From contig OZ220224.1 in assembly GCA_964291485.2 (NCBI GenBank), forward strand, positions 558,001-622,000: a DNA stretch of 64,000 nucleotides, read 5' to 3'. The notes under the pieces were generated by a model. The model was not told where the DNA came from. It ran no database searches and worked only from the letters and a program-made list of their open reading frames with translations. Positions 25,747-34,623 of this stretch are shown here, piece by piece (the first letter of the stretch is position 1; each line of letters opens with the position of its first letter). Position numbers and translations under genes: made by a program. The DNA is from Kistimonas sp964291485. Lineage in GTDB: Bacteria; Pseudomonadota; Gammaproteobacteria; Pseudomonadales; Endozoicomonadaceae.

Positions 25747-26253
25747 TTAGCGGGCTTCGGTTGTGTCTACAGAAGGCCTTAGCGTTGCCAAACTGATCCA
25801 GCGGGGAACACGGCCTTTGTAATCGATATAGGCATCGCCAAACAGGTTTTGCAGTGCCCGCTCTTCCGGCAGGATTTGAAACCGGTTCATATAAATCACG
25901 AAACCTGTGGTTATTAATGCTGCAAAAGGGTTGGATAACACAACGGACCAGCCAAGCAGTACTAACAGAAAACCGACGTACATGGGGTTACGCGTGACAC
26001 GGTAGACGCCCTCAATCACCAGGCTTGCACTGCTTTCTGGCGACAGAGGATTTACTGTCGTTTGGGCTTTCTTGAAATGAATAACACCGGCAAGGGCGAT
26101 AGCTGCACCTGTCAATACCAGCGCTGCAGCAAGTGTGTATTGAAGCGCTGGGTTCACCACCATTCCTGGTAACAGATAGTCAGTGCCCAACATCAGGCAT
26201 GCGAAGATGATGACCAGTAGAACCGGTGGGATTTTTAATTCCAGAGAATCCAT
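25747..26253 (-). CDS. Isoprenylcysteine/phospholipid methyltransferase-like membrane protein
   Basis: This 168-residue protein has four membrane segments. The C-terminal signature VYRVTRNPMYVGFLLVLLGWSVV followed by RFQILPEERALQNLFGDAYIDYKGRVPRWI is the ICMT/PEMT-type catalytic region (RNPMY, PEER, Y..Y...V.R). Bacterial members often methylate lipids or are of unknown function. The ATG at 26253 is preferred over upstream open frame. Confidence 0.9.
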   Translation of the reverse strand: MDSLELKIPPVLLVIIFACLMLGTDYLLPGMVVNPALQYTLAAALVLTGAAIALAGVIHFKKAQTTVNPLSPESSASLVIEGVYRVTRNPMYVGFLLVLLGWSVVLSNPFAALITTGFVIYMNRFQILPEERALQNLFGDAYIDYKGRVPRWISLATLRPSVDTTEAR

Positions 26254-26302
26254 AAGCGCTCCTGTACTGTTTTTCGGATATGGAATGAAGTGGCTTATCA
26301 GG

Positions 26303-26674
26303 TCAATGATTGTCAGCCATGAGAAAGGCCAGGGCACTTGCCTTGTCATCCAGGGCAAAACAGCGGAGCTCAATCTGCTTGAAGAGTTTGTCTTCCAGTT
26401 CAACCACTTTGCCAATCCAGGGCTTGTCGGTCAGGACTGCGACTTTGCGGATATTTGAAATGCCCATCTCGAACAGGTATTTGATTTTTTCCAGCATCGC
26501 GCCGGGGGTGATGATGCCAAGGCTTTCAATCTCTTCATATACGACGATATCGCCATGTTGAGCAATTTTTTCCCGGGCGGCAGCAAGTACCTCTGCCATT
26601 TCTTCCTGAGAGATGCTGCCTGAACTGCGAATAGCCAGTGCGTTATCAATGGGGATGTTAATCAGTTCCAGCAT
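26303..26674 (-). CDS. SpoIIAA/STAS-like protein
   Basis: This 123-residue protein resembles the STAS-like family often called SpoIIAA-like (DUF3478): ISQEEMAEVLAAAREKIAQHGDIVVYEEIE, then MLEKIKYLFEMGISNIRKVAVLTDKPWIGKVVELEDKLF and a C-terminal AFLMADNH. Members are small soluble proteins, some lipid-binding, without the phosphorylatable serine of true anti-sigma antagonists. Function is unknown. Confidence 0.85.
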   Translation of the reverse strand: MLELINIPIDNALAIRSSGSISQEEMAEVLAAAREKIAQHGDIVVYEEIESLGIITPGAMLEKIKYLFEMGISNIRKVAVLTDKPWIGKVVELEDKLFKQIELRCFALDDKASALAFLMADNH

Positions 26675-26837
26675 TTATTGTTCTCTGTTGTGAGCTGTTG
26701 ATTTGTCAGTAACCGTAAGACGAATACCTGATCGGTGTGACTCTCTTAAATGTTGATAGTGTTCAGAGTGACAATCACACGACATGTGAATAAGTGTCAA
26801 TGCCGTGGTCCTGTCGCTGCGAGCAGACTGACAGGTA

Positions 26838-27587
26838 TTAAAGAGCCGGCAACAGCCAATCAGCTTGTTTTTTCTGGTATTCAGAGACTGGCAGAAGAAT
26901 GAATAGCGGTTTATTGTCTTTATCCAGCCAAGCCAGCAGCCTATCGAGCTGGTCTTCCTCCATCGTCGTGCAGCCGGCACTGGGCTTTTCGGCGCTTCGC
27001 CACAGATGGATAAAAACACAACACCCTTTTCCCGGGATGTTGCCAGGGTTATGCCTGATGACGATGCCCTTGTCATAAAGATGATCACCCGCATGAATAT
27101 CGCGGCGCATAGGCTCCGTTGAGCCTCTGATAGCACCTTCTCCTGCATCGTTCACATGAACAATCTGGTTATAGAACGGGCTGGTTTCACTGTCGATGCA
27201 GTAATGACCTTCGTCCAGTGGCTGATAATCCAACCCGATGGGTAAATGGTCATATTTTCCAAAGGCTGTTCCCAGCTCGAACACACCAGCCGGTGCCTTG
27301 TTATCGCCTTCCTGCTTGCAGGGGCCTGTCTGATCGGTATGCAGCCCCAATCCCCAGGCAAGGCCGTTACTCCCCAGGTTGACCTTTCCCTGCAAGCCTG
27401 CGGACAGCCATTGATCACCCTGTTTCTTGAAAGTGTACAGATGTCCCATTGTGGCGCTCCAGTCTGTGGTCGTAACAACCACCAGTTGACTGGATGCTGT
27501 GTTGTGCAATGAAAAATCACCATGGGCCATAAGGCTGATGCTCAATGAGACGGTCGTAAAAAGTAATGATGGTTTCAAATCCTGCAC
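26838..27587 (-). CDS. Periplasmic L,D-transpeptidase (YkuD-like)
   Basis: The 249 residues start at a GTG with GAGG 8 bp upstream; the frame extends to a TTG at 27602. A signal peptide (LLFTTVSLSISLMAHG) precedes an L,D-transpeptidase fold with APAGVFELG near residue 97, and the catalytic region CVFIHLWRSAEKPSAGCTTM, where the Cys after SAG is the expected nucleophile. It probably remodels murein cross-links or attaches proteins to them. Confidence 0.85.
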   Translation of the reverse strand: MQDLKPSLLFTTVSLSISLMAHGDFSLHNTASSQLVVVTTTDWSATMGHLYTFKKQGDQWLSAGLQGKVNLGSNGLAWGLGLHTDQTGPCKQEGDNKAPAGVFELGTAFGKYDHLPIGLDYQPLDEGHYCIDSETSPFYNQIVHVNDAGEGAIRGSTEPMRRDIHAGDHLYDKGIVIRHNPGNIPGKGCCVFIHLWRSAEKPSAGCTTMEEDQLDRLLAWLDKDNKPLFILLPVSEYQKKQADWLLPAL

Positions 27588-27772
27588 GTGTTCAAGCCTC
27601 AATACTGACCTTCAGGTCATGGAATACAGCACGTTCTGAGAGTCAGTATTGTTAGAGTTCTAAAATATCAGAGTGGAAAAAGTAGTGGTTGGTGCTTAAC
27701 TTGGCCAATCATCAGACCATTTTTGTATTTTTCTGCGTGTTGATTCATCGATGTCAAATCATTAGACTTGTA

Positions 27773-27790
27773 ATTAATTGGTCATTCAAT
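27773..27790. promoter_or_regulatory. Candidate BetI operator
   Basis: The imperfect palindrome ATTAATTG-GT-CATTCAAT sits 9 bp before the betI ATG. It resembles the BetI box described in enterics and pseudomonads (an inverted ATTGAAtg / caTTCAAT element). This is consistent with choline-responsive autorepression of the betIBA unit. Recognition is from memory of the consensus. Confidence 0.6.
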
Positions 27791-27799
27791 AAAAACAGC

Positions 27800-28399
27800 A
27801 TGCCAAAAGTCGGGATCGAACCCATCCGCCGTCGACAGCTCATTGATGCCACGTTGCAATGCATTGAGTCCCATGGTTTCCAGGGCGCAACCATCATCCG
27901 GATCAGCCAGCTGGCGGGTCTGTCATCCGGTATTATCAGCCATTACTTCGGCGGGAAGCAGGGTGTCATTGAAGCTGCCGTACGGCACCTGCTTGAGCAG
28001 CTCCGGCAGGGATTGTTATCAGCTACCAGTGAGCAGATCGCCACCCCACACCAGCGCCTGAACCATATCGTTGCCGTCAATTTCAGTGGTTTTCAACAGT
28101 CATCACCCGCCATACGCATCTGGCTCTGTTTCTGGGCTCGCGCCCTGCATGAGCCGGGATTGGCACGCCTTCAGGCGGTGAATAGCCGACGCCTGCTCAG
28201 CAACCTGCTGTATTCCTACCGGCAACTGATTCCCAACCGACAGCATGCAATGAATGCCGCCCGTATGACGGCGGCCATGATCGATGGTTTCTGGTTACGC
28301 AGCACCTTAAGTCCGGCCTCGGAAGCCGATTTCCGTGAAGCGGAACAGCTGTGCCGACACTTCATAGAACAACAGATTCAGCAGTACGGAGAAGTTTGA
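27800..28399 (+). CDS. betI: BetI, choline-responsive TetR-type repressor
   Basis: The 199 residues from the ATG at 27800 match BetI length and sequence: MPKVGIEPIRRRQLIDATLQCIE, the helix-turn-helix TIIRISQLAGLSSGIISHYFGGK, and the C-terminal ligand domain ending in AMIDGFWLRSTL. BetI represses the glycine-betaine synthesis genes until choline is present. It is first in the betI-betB-betA unit, its stop overlapping the betB start by one base. Confidence 0.95.
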   Translation: MPKVGIEPIRRRQLIDATLQCIESHGFQGATIIRISQLAGLSSGIISHYFGGKQGVIEAAVRHLLEQLRQGLLSATSEQIATPHQRLNHIVAVNFSGFQQSSPAIRIWLCFWARALHEPGLARLQAVNSRRLLSNLLYSYRQLIPNRQHAMNAARMTAAMIDGFWLRSTLSPASEADFREAEQLCRHFIEQQIQQYGEV

Positions 28400-29853
28400 T
28401 GCGCCTCAGGAATTTTGTGGATGGCGATTATCGCAGTAACAGCAGTGGGGAAACCTTTGAGGTGATTAACCCGGCTACCGGAAAGGTGGCTTACGAGGCC
28501 GAAGTGGCGGATGAGTCTATTCGGCAGGCGGCGATTGCCAGTGCACAGCGGGGTTTTGAACAGTGGTCTGCGATGACCGGTATGGAGCGCAGCCGGATTC
28601 TGCAAAAAGCGGTTGCCCTGCTGCGGTCGCGTAACGATGAATTGGCGTCCATTGAAGTGGAAGATACTGGTAAGCCCTGGCAGGAAGCGTCTGTCGTTGA
28701 TGTGGTTACCGGAGCGGATTCTATTGAGTTCTTTGCTGGGCTTGCACCGGCTATTGAGGGCAACCAGCAAAGTCTTGGTGAAGATTTCTATTACACCCGG
28801 CGTGAACCGTTAGGCATCTGTGCTGGCATTGGGGCCTGGAATTATCCGTTACAGATTGCCTGCTGGAAATCGGCGCCGGCGTTGGCCTGTGGGAACAGCA
28901 TGATCTTCAAACCATCTGAAGAAACACCCCATGGCGCCCTGAAACTGGCGGAGATTTTTATTGAAGCCGGTGTGCCGGCTGGTGTCTTCAATGTTGTTCT
29001 GGGGGACGCGGTAGTTGGCGCCTGGCTGACCGGGCATCCGGATATTGCCAAGGTTTCGTTTACTGGTGAGGTGAATACCGGCAAGCAGGTGATGGCAGCT
29101 TCTGCGTCGTCACTGAAAGAAGTCACGATGGAACTCGGTGGCAAATCCCCTCTGATCATTTTTGAGGACGCAGATCTCGATGAAGCGGTATCTGCGGCCA
29201 TGCTGGGGAATTTTTATACCCAGGGAGAAATCTGCACTAACGGAACCCGGGTCTTTGTGCACCGCTTGGTGTACGACACTTTTGTGAAAAAACTGCTGGC
29301 GCGAACCCGTGACAATATTGTGGCCGGTGATCCCATGGACCCGGACACCAATTTCGGCGCCCTGATTTCAGCAAAACATCACCAGGTGGTGATGAATTTT
29401 ATCCAGTCAGGTCTGGAAGAAGGGGCAACGTTATTACATGGCGGCAAGCCGCTGTCGCCTGCTGCCGTCCCGCATGGTTACTTTGTTGAACCCACTATTT
29501 TCACGGATTGCCGTGATGACATGACGATTGTCAGGAATGAAATTTTCGGGCCGGTCATGGCATTGCTCACTTTCGATGATGAAGCGGAGGTCATTCGTCG
29601 GGCTAATGATACCACCTATGGCCTGGCGGCGGGTGTCTATACCCGTGATATCCGTCGGGCACACCGGGTTATTCAACGTCTGCAGGCTGGTATCTGCTGG
29701 ATCAACAGCTATGGGCTTTCACCTGCAGAGATGCCTGTCGGCGGTTACAAGTTATCCGGCATTGGTCGTGAAAACGGTCTGGAGACATTGAGACATTACA
29801 CCCAGTTGAAGTCTGTCTATGTGGGCATGACACCACTGGAAAGCCCCTTTTAA
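28399..29853 (+). CDS. betB: BetB, betaine aldehyde dehydrogenase
   Basis: This enzyme oxidises betaine aldehyde to glycine betaine, the second step of osmoprotectant synthesis. The 484 residues show the NAD-binding stretch FTGEVNTGKQ, the catalytic Glu in MELGGKSPLI and the nucleophile Cys in QGEICTNGTRVFV. The start overlaps betI (TGATG). The C-terminus keeps the BADH signature GGYKLSGIGRENG. Confidence 0.97.
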   Translation: MRLRNFVDGDYRSNSSGETFEVINPATGKVAYEAEVADESIRQAAIASAQRGFEQWSAMTGMERSRILQKAVALLRSRNDELASIEVEDTGKPWQEASVVDVVTGADSIEFFAGLAPAIEGNQQSLGEDFYYTRREPLGICAGIGAWNYPLQIACWKSAPALACGNSMIFKPSEETPHGALKLAEIFIEAGVPAGVFNVVLGDAVVGAWLTGHPDIAKVSFTGEVNTGKQVMAASASSLKEVTMELGGKSPLIIFEDADLDEAVSAAMLGNFYTQGEICTNGTRVFVHRLVYDTFVKKLLARTRDNIVAGDPMDPDTNFGALISAKHHQVVMNFIQSGLEEGATLLHGGKPLSPAAVPHGYFVEPTIFTDCRDDMTIVRNEIFGPVMALLTFDDEAEVIRRANDTTYGLAAGVYTRDIRRAHRVIQRLQAGICWINSYGLSPAEMPVGGYKLSGIGRENGLETLRHYTQLKSVYVGMTPLESPF

Positions 29854-29873
29854 CGCATAAGGCAGAGCAGTTT

Positions 29874-31562
29874 ATGTCAATAACATCGCATTACGATTAC
29901 ATCATTGTTGGCGCCGGATCCGCTGGTTGCGTACTGGCTAACCGTCTGACAGAAGATGCCAATATCAGCGTGCTCTTGCTGGAGAATGGTGGCAGTGACC
30001 GCAGTATTTTCATCCAGATGCCCACGGCGCTCTCCATCCCGATGAATACGGAGAAGTTTGCCTGGCAGTTTGAGACCGAGCCGGAACCTTTCCTGGATAA
30101 CCGTCGTATGCACTGCCCCCGGGGCAAGGTGCTGGGCGGGTCATCGTCCATTAACGGCATGGTTTATGTGCGCGGTCATGCCCGGGATTTTGATGAGTGG
30201 CAGTCCCACGGGGCAGAAGGGTGGGATTACACCCGATGCCTGCCCTATTTCCGCAAGGCCGAAACCTGGGCATTTGGGGGCGATAACTATCGGGGGGAAA
30301 GTGGCCCCCTCGGTGTTAACAACGGGAACCGGATGAAGAATCCTCTTTACCAGGCCTTTGTCGATGCGGGTGTACAGGCAGGGTACTTTGCCACAGACGA
30401 CTACAACGGCCGTCAACAGGAAGGCTTCGGCCCCATGCACATGACGGTGAAGAATGGACGTCGCTGGTCCACCGCGAACGCCTATCTCCGGCCGGCTATG
30501 CAGCGGTCGAACCTGACGGTTATCACCCACGCGCTGGTGCACAAGGTATTGTTGGAGGATAAGACTGCCACAGGTATTCGTTATGAACAGCAGGGCAAGG
30601 TGCAGGAGGTTCGTGCCAAGCGGGAAGTTATTCTCTCTGCCGGTTCGGTCGGATCACCACATCTGCTGCAGCTGTCGGGTATTGGCCCGAAGGATGTGCT
30701 GGACGACGCCGGTATTGACGTAAAGCATGAACTGCTCGGTGTCGGGGAAAACCTGCAGGATCACTTGGAATTCTATTTCCAGTTCAAGTGCAAACAGCCT
30801 ATTACCTTGAATGGAAAACTGAACTGGTTCAGCAAGGGGCTGATAGGCGCACGTTGGTTGTTGGACAAGAAGGGGCTTGGCGCCACCAACCATTTTGAAT
30901 CCTGTGGCTTCATCCGTTCAAAGGCCGGCGTGGAATGGCCAGACCTGCAGTACCACTTCCTGCCAGCCGCTATGCGTTACGATGGTCGCAGTGCCTTCGA
31001 TGGCCATGGTTTCCAGGTGCATATCGGTCATAACAAACCGAAGAGCCGTGGCTGGATCCGGGCGAAAAGCGCAAGCCCGTCTGACAGCCCGCGTATCCAG
31101 TTCAACTACCTGGAGAGCGAAGTGGACCGGGAAGGCTTCCGCGACTGTGTGCGTCTGACCCGGGAGATCATCAACCAGCCGGCTCTGGATCCGTTCCGTG
31201 CGGATGAGATCCAGCCAGGTGGTCAGGTGCAAACGGACGAGGAGATTGATGCGTTTGTTCGCAGTGCGGTAGAAAGCGCCTATCACCCATCCTGTTCCTG
31301 CCGTATGGGAGCTGATGCGCTGGCGGTGGTTGATCCGGACACCCGGGTACGTGGCATTGACCGGTTACGGGTGGTTGATTCTTCCATCTTCCCCACCATT
31401 CCGAACGGCAACCTGAATGCACCGACCATCATGGTGGCGGAAAAGGCGGCGGATATTATCCGGGGCAAGACATCGCTGGCTGCTTCTACGGCGCCGGTAG
31501 GAATGGACGACCAATGGCGTGAACGCCAGCGCTCCGGGAAGCCGGAACGTTCTGTGGCGTAA
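29874..31562 (+). CDS. betA: BetA, choline dehydrogenase
   Basis: This membrane-associated GMC-family flavoenzyme oxidises choline to betaine aldehyde. Of the 562 residues, the N-terminus has the FAD dinucleotide motif IIVGAGSAGCVLANRL; GMC signatures follow in RGKVLGGSSSINGMVYVRG and AGSVGSPHLLQLSGIG. The catalytic His/Asn pair lies in AYHPSCSCRMG and NGNLNAPTIM. It begins 20 bp after betB. Confidence 0.96.
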   Translation: MSITSHYDYIIVGAGSAGCVLANRLTEDANISVLLLENGGSDRSIFIQMPTALSIPMNTEKFAWQFETEPEPFLDNRRMHCPRGKVLGGSSSINGMVYVRGHARDFDEWQSHGAEGWDYTRCLPYFRKAETWAFGGDNYRGESGPLGVNNGNRMKNPLYQAFVDAGVQAGYFATDDYNGRQQEGFGPMHMTVKNGRRWSTANAYLRPAMQRSNLTVITHALVHKVLLEDKTATGIRYEQQGKVQEVRAKREVILSAGSVGSPHLLQLSGIGPKDVLDDAGIDVKHELLGVGENLQDHLEFYFQFKCKQPITLNGKLNWFSKGLIGARWLLDKKGLGATNHFESCGFIRSKAGVEWPDLQYHFLPAAMRYDGRSAFDGHGFQVHIGHNKPKSRGWIRAKSASPSDSPRIQFNYLESEVDREGFRDCVRLTREIINQPALDPFRADEIQPGGQVQTDEEIDAFVRSAVESAYHPSCSCRMGADALAVVDPDTRVRGIDRLRVVDSSIFPTIPNGNLNAPTIMVAEKAADIIRGKTSLAASTAPVGMDDQWRERQRSGKPERSVA

Positions 31563-31589
31563 GCCATGGTGATGTGTACGACGATTGTT

Positions 31590-31630
31590 CGCTGAATAAC
31601 GCTGGAGTGGGGTCAAGCGATTATTCAGCG
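31590..31630. other. Long inverted repeat between betA and the transporter gene
   Basis: CGCTGAATAA (31590-31599) pairs with TTATTCAGCG (31621-31630). A further CGCT/AGCG pair inside, with a single bulged A, extends the stem to 14 bp. There is no following T run. It could be a processing site, attenuator or operator between betA and the BCCT-like gene. Confidence 0.55.
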
Positions 31631-31769
31631 GACAGGGATTTATGATGTTTGGGGGTTCTGGGTCGGGCAGGGATAACCGGCCATAAGGTGGTCAGTCTGT
31701 AGAGCCATAGAACGGCAGGCTGATCACGGCCATCTAACAATAAAAAAACGAGTAACTTTGGAGAAGCTT

Positions 31770-32987
31770 ATGACTGCCTGGTTATCTGCCGGCATGCTGT
31801 TCACCTTCCTTGCGGTGGTGTTTATCCTGATCAAATGGGGCAATGTCCGCTGTATTGGTAATACGCCGGTACGCACCCTGACGTTTATTGCCATTCTTTT
31901 CACCTCAGGTCTCGACGTGGGACTGATCATGTTCCCGCTGACGGAATTTGCCGGTTATGCGGATCTTCAGGCCAGCCCCGAGTATGGGTTTACCAACCCG
32001 CTGGCTATTGAGTTCGGATTCTGGGGGTTCCTGATCTGGGCCTTTTATTTCCTGACCTGTTTCTACTTCTGCGTGATTGAGCCGAAGGTCGGCTTCTTTG
32101 AACGGCCGCTGGTGAAGATCATTAACAATATCGTCATCATCGGTACCTGTGCCTTTACGGCCTACCTGTTGCTGGCAAACTTGCCCTGGTACCTGCCGGA
32201 GGTCGGGGACGGTGAGTCCATTGTCGCCTCGTTCTACCTGATTGTGTTCGTTGCAATTGCCATTGCCGTCTATTCCAGCACCAGTCTTCGCTATGTGCGC
32301 TTCCTGAGTATTTCGACCAGCCTGCTGTTCCTGGGGTTGATCGCCGTTATGTGGGGTGGCGCCATGCTGTCTACCGAGAACGGTGCGGTAGAAATGGCCA
32401 AGACAGTGGCTTTGTTGGGCGGCTATTTCGGCAATATCCACGAGTTCGTGCTGCCCATGAATGACTACCACGAATTCTACCTGTTCTGGTGGTTCTCCTG
32501 GAGCATCATGATCGGCCAGTTCACATCTCGCTTCGTGGGCGGCCTGACCACTTGGCAGCTGTTTGCCGCTATGCTGGTGGTGCCGTCTATCCCTCTGGGA
32601 ATCTGGTTCTCGGTCCTGTACTACTACCATGCCAACGGGCTGGAAACTGCGGGCTTCTACAACCTGACGATGGTGTTTGTTGGTGTGACTTTTGTGATCA
32701 ACTCCTTGGATTCCCTGATCCGCCTGTATACCGATAACCTTAAACTGACAGTGGCGCGCTTGGGCAAGGTGAAATACATCCTGGGCAACATTGCTGTGAT
32801 GAGTGTGCTGACACTATTGTTCAAGCTGGACTTCCTGCAGATCCAGTGGGTTGGCGCGCTGGTGATCGGCCTGTTCTTCACCTGCTTCGGTTATATCCTG
32901 ATGACCAAGCTTAAACCGGTCATGCAGATCAAGGCCGCAGAGGAAGACGAAAAAGTGGATTACAGTAAGATCGAACTGGCGAATTGA
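31770..32987 (+). CDS. Shortened BCCT-family (choline/betaine) transporter
   Basis: This 405-residue membrane protein has about 11 hydrophobic segments. FTSGLDVGLIMFPLTEF matches the BCCT unwound-helix region (normally GMGIGLM-type), and WWFSWSIMIGQFTSRFVGG matches the aromatic-box motif WWxSWxPFVGxFIARIS. It is about 100-250 residues shorter than normal BCCT carriers: the N-terminal helix is missing and the C-terminal tail is short. The position behind betIBA suggests choline or betaine uptake. The ATG at 31770 has GGAG upstream. Confidence 0.75.
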   Translation: MTAWLSAGMLFTFLAVVFILIKWGNVRCIGNTPVRTLTFIAILFTSGLDVGLIMFPLTEFAGYADLQASPEYGFTNPLAIEFGFWGFLIWAFYFLTCFYFCVIEPKVGFFERPLVKIINNIVIIGTCAFTAYLLLANLPWYLPEVGDGESIVASFYLIVFVAIAIAVYSSTSLRYVRFLSISTSLLFLGLIAVMWGGAMLSTENGAVEMAKTVALLGGYFGNIHEFVLPMNDYHEFYLFWWFSWSIMIGQFTSRFVGGLTTWQLFAAMLVVPSIPLGIWFSVLYYYHANGLETAGFYNLTMVFVGVTFVINSLDSLIRLYTDNLKLTVARLGKVKYILGNIAVMSVLTLLFKLDFLQIQWVGALVIGLFFTCFGYILMTKLKPVMQIKAAEEDEKVDYSKIELAN

Positions 32988-33006
32988 TTCGCGGCTTGAT
33001 GAAGTG

Positions 33007-33035
33007 AAAAAAAGCCCCTGATCAGGGGCTTTTTT
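33007..33035. terminator. Terminator after the transporter gene
   Basis: A near-perfect palindrome (AAAAAAGCCCCTGA / TCAGGGGCTTTTTT) 20 bp beyond the stop has both an A run and a T run, so it can work in either direction. Confidence 0.9.
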
Positions 33036-33139
33036 ATGGGGGCAGGCTCTCTTTGACTGGCTGTTTCATCACGTGCGTACTATGTTTGAAGCGCTTCTGG
33101 TGATTCACCGTCGTACCGTAGTCAGCCTTTGGAGCCTCT

Positions 33140-33538
33140 ATGACACAATCCCTGTTCGATGAATTAAAGAAAATCGGCATTGATGAAGCGCTGGCTGCCA
33201 AGGTGAGTGCGTCGCTGGACCCGGACTACAATGCCAGTAAAAAAGATGTGTTGCTGATGCAGCAGGCTATGATGCAGTTGCAGATGCGTATGGATGAGCG
33301 CTATCACGAGATGAGCAAGGAATCGGACGCCCGGTACCATGAGCTGAATAACAAGATAGAGAGCGTCAACCACGAACTGAATAACAAGATTGAAAGCGTG
33401 AAGACAGAGATGCATCAGGGGTTTGCCGATATTCGCACGGAATTGGCAGGCATCAACCGGCAATATGTCATTACCTTCGGCGGTCTTTTCACCACGATCA
33501 TTACCGTGTTTTTAGTTAACCTTTATTTCCATCTGTAA
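33140..33538 (+). CDS. Small coiled-coil, C-terminally membrane-anchored protein
   Basis: This 132-residue protein has an N-terminal soluble part, then a heptad-like helical region (residues ~50-105) with a tandem repeat HELNNKIESV in two copies, and a C-terminal membrane segment (VITFGGLFTTIITVFLVNLYF). The repeat is a 33-bp DNA duplication at 33338-33403. It resembles the CCDC90/DUF1640-like layout; the precise family is uncertain. Confidence 0.75.
   Translation: MTQSLFDELKKIGIDEALAAKVSASLDPDYNASKKDVLLMQQAMMQLQMRMDERYHEMSKESDARYHELNNKIESVNHELNNKIESVKTEMHQGFADIRTELAGINRQYVITFGGLFTTIITVFLVNLYFHL
33338..33403 (+). repeat. Tandem 33-bp coding repeat
   Basis: Two copies (33338-33370 and 33371-33403) that encode HELNNKIESVN and HELNNKIESVK. 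They differ at several third-codon positions, so the duplication is not recent and looks maintained at protein level. Confidence 0.85.
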
Positions 33539-33718
33539 TACATAACTGGCTTATCCACAGTGCGAGATGCTTTCTGACCTGGTGGTTAGCTACTGATCCA
33601 AGAAAAGTTACCGTGTATAAAAAAGTTTGCTGGCGACCACAGACCGGTTCGCCATCCGTTTCGATGCTTTTACTGTCCATGACACGGAGGCGGCTCTGTG
33701 ATCTTTGGTTATCGACTG

Positions 33719-34312
33719 TCAGTCTGAAATCAACCAGCCATTTTCAGTGGCGATATCAATTTGTTCCAGTACGAACTGCCACAGTTTCGGCGAAGAGGCT
33801 TCGAGGTATTTATTGCGGTCGATGACTTGCTGTCTGTAAACAGTATGTTTGGCCCAGCTGCCACCATTGTTGCGCATGTTCTGAAGCAGGGGTAACAGGC
33901 GATCCATCGCTTTAGCGAAGCGGGCATCGGGTGTTTCGGCGCTTTCAAATTCCTGCCAGAGTGACAGCAGCATGGATGCCTGCGACTCAGGCAGTAATCC
34001 GAAAATACGATTTGCAGCTTCGATTTCTTTGTCTGACTGTTGCGCCAAAATGGACTGCTGGTCGAAGGCAAAGGTATCACCGGCATCGATTTCAACGATA
34101 TCGTGAATCAGCAGCATCAGGGTAACGCGTGAAATATTCACAGGTTCTTCTGCGTATGGGCTTAACACATGCGCCATCAGCGCGATGTGCCAGCTGTGCT
34201 CGGCACTGTTTTCGAAACGGTTGTTGTCGGACTGAACGAGTGTGCGGCGATAGACTGCTTTGAGTTTGTCTATTTCTAGAATGAAATCCAGCTGTTGAGA
34301 GAGGTCTTTCAT
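33719..34312 (-). CDS. HD-domain phosphohydrolase (YfbR-like)
   Basis: This 197-residue protein has an intact HD metal site: H in NSAEHSWHIALMAHVL, HD in MLLIHDIVEIDAGDTF and a downstream Asp. The layout resembles the 5'-deoxynucleotidase YfbR and related HD nucleotidases. The ATG at 34312 has GGAG a few bases upstream (CATTTATGGAGTATT). Confidence 0.88.
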   Translation of the reverse strand: MKDLSQQLDFILEIDKLKAVYRRTLVQSDNNRFENSAEHSWHIALMAHVLSPYAEEPVNISRVTLMLLIHDIVEIDAGDTFAFDQQSILAQQSDKEIEAANRIFGLLPESQASMLLSLWQEFESAETPDARFAKAMDRLLPLLQNMRNNGGSWAKHTVYRQQVIDRNKYLEASSPKLWQFVLEQIDIATENGWLISD

Positions 34313-34509
34313 TAATACTCCATAAATGAAAGGAAGGACGTTATTGGGGGCATATAAAGCCAAATGCAAATATATGACAAAGACACATCATACCGAGAGA
34401 CTGCATTCATGCGTGCAGCTGGCGTGACTGCTTGCAAGTATGCGGAAACGCCCAAGGTTATTGCTCTAAAGTGTTTCTTCTGCCCAGTTCGATGACAAAA
34501 AGCCGAGAT

Positions 34510-34593
34510 TTATAACTTCATATGTAAGATTGGAAACGGCTTACCCATACCATCTAACGGCGAGCGAGAGACAACCCGGAAACCCATGCGTTT
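34510..34593 (-). pseudogene. 3' remnant of a GNAT acetyltransferase gene cut by an IS
   Basis: On the minus strand this 84-bp piece reads K-RMGFRVVSRSP...PILHMKL-stop, the natural C-terminus of a GNAT protein. Joined to the piece at 35838-36188 through the shared TTT (AAA on the coding strand), it restores an uninterrupted frame of 143 residues. Its first codon is the second copy of the 3-bp target duplication. Confidence 0.9.
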
Positions 34594-34623
34594 TGATCTG
34601 ATTCAGTAAAAATGGACATCGGC

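Noticed and set aside
26675..27148. 157-codon minus-strand frame next to the SpoIIAA-like gene
   Set aside because: It largely overlaps the L,D-transpeptidase gene in another frame of the same strand and has no coding support.
31905..32630. 241-codon minus-strand frame opposite the BCCT-like gene
   Set aside because: The product is rich in H/Q/E with no domain; the plus strand encodes clear membrane helices.
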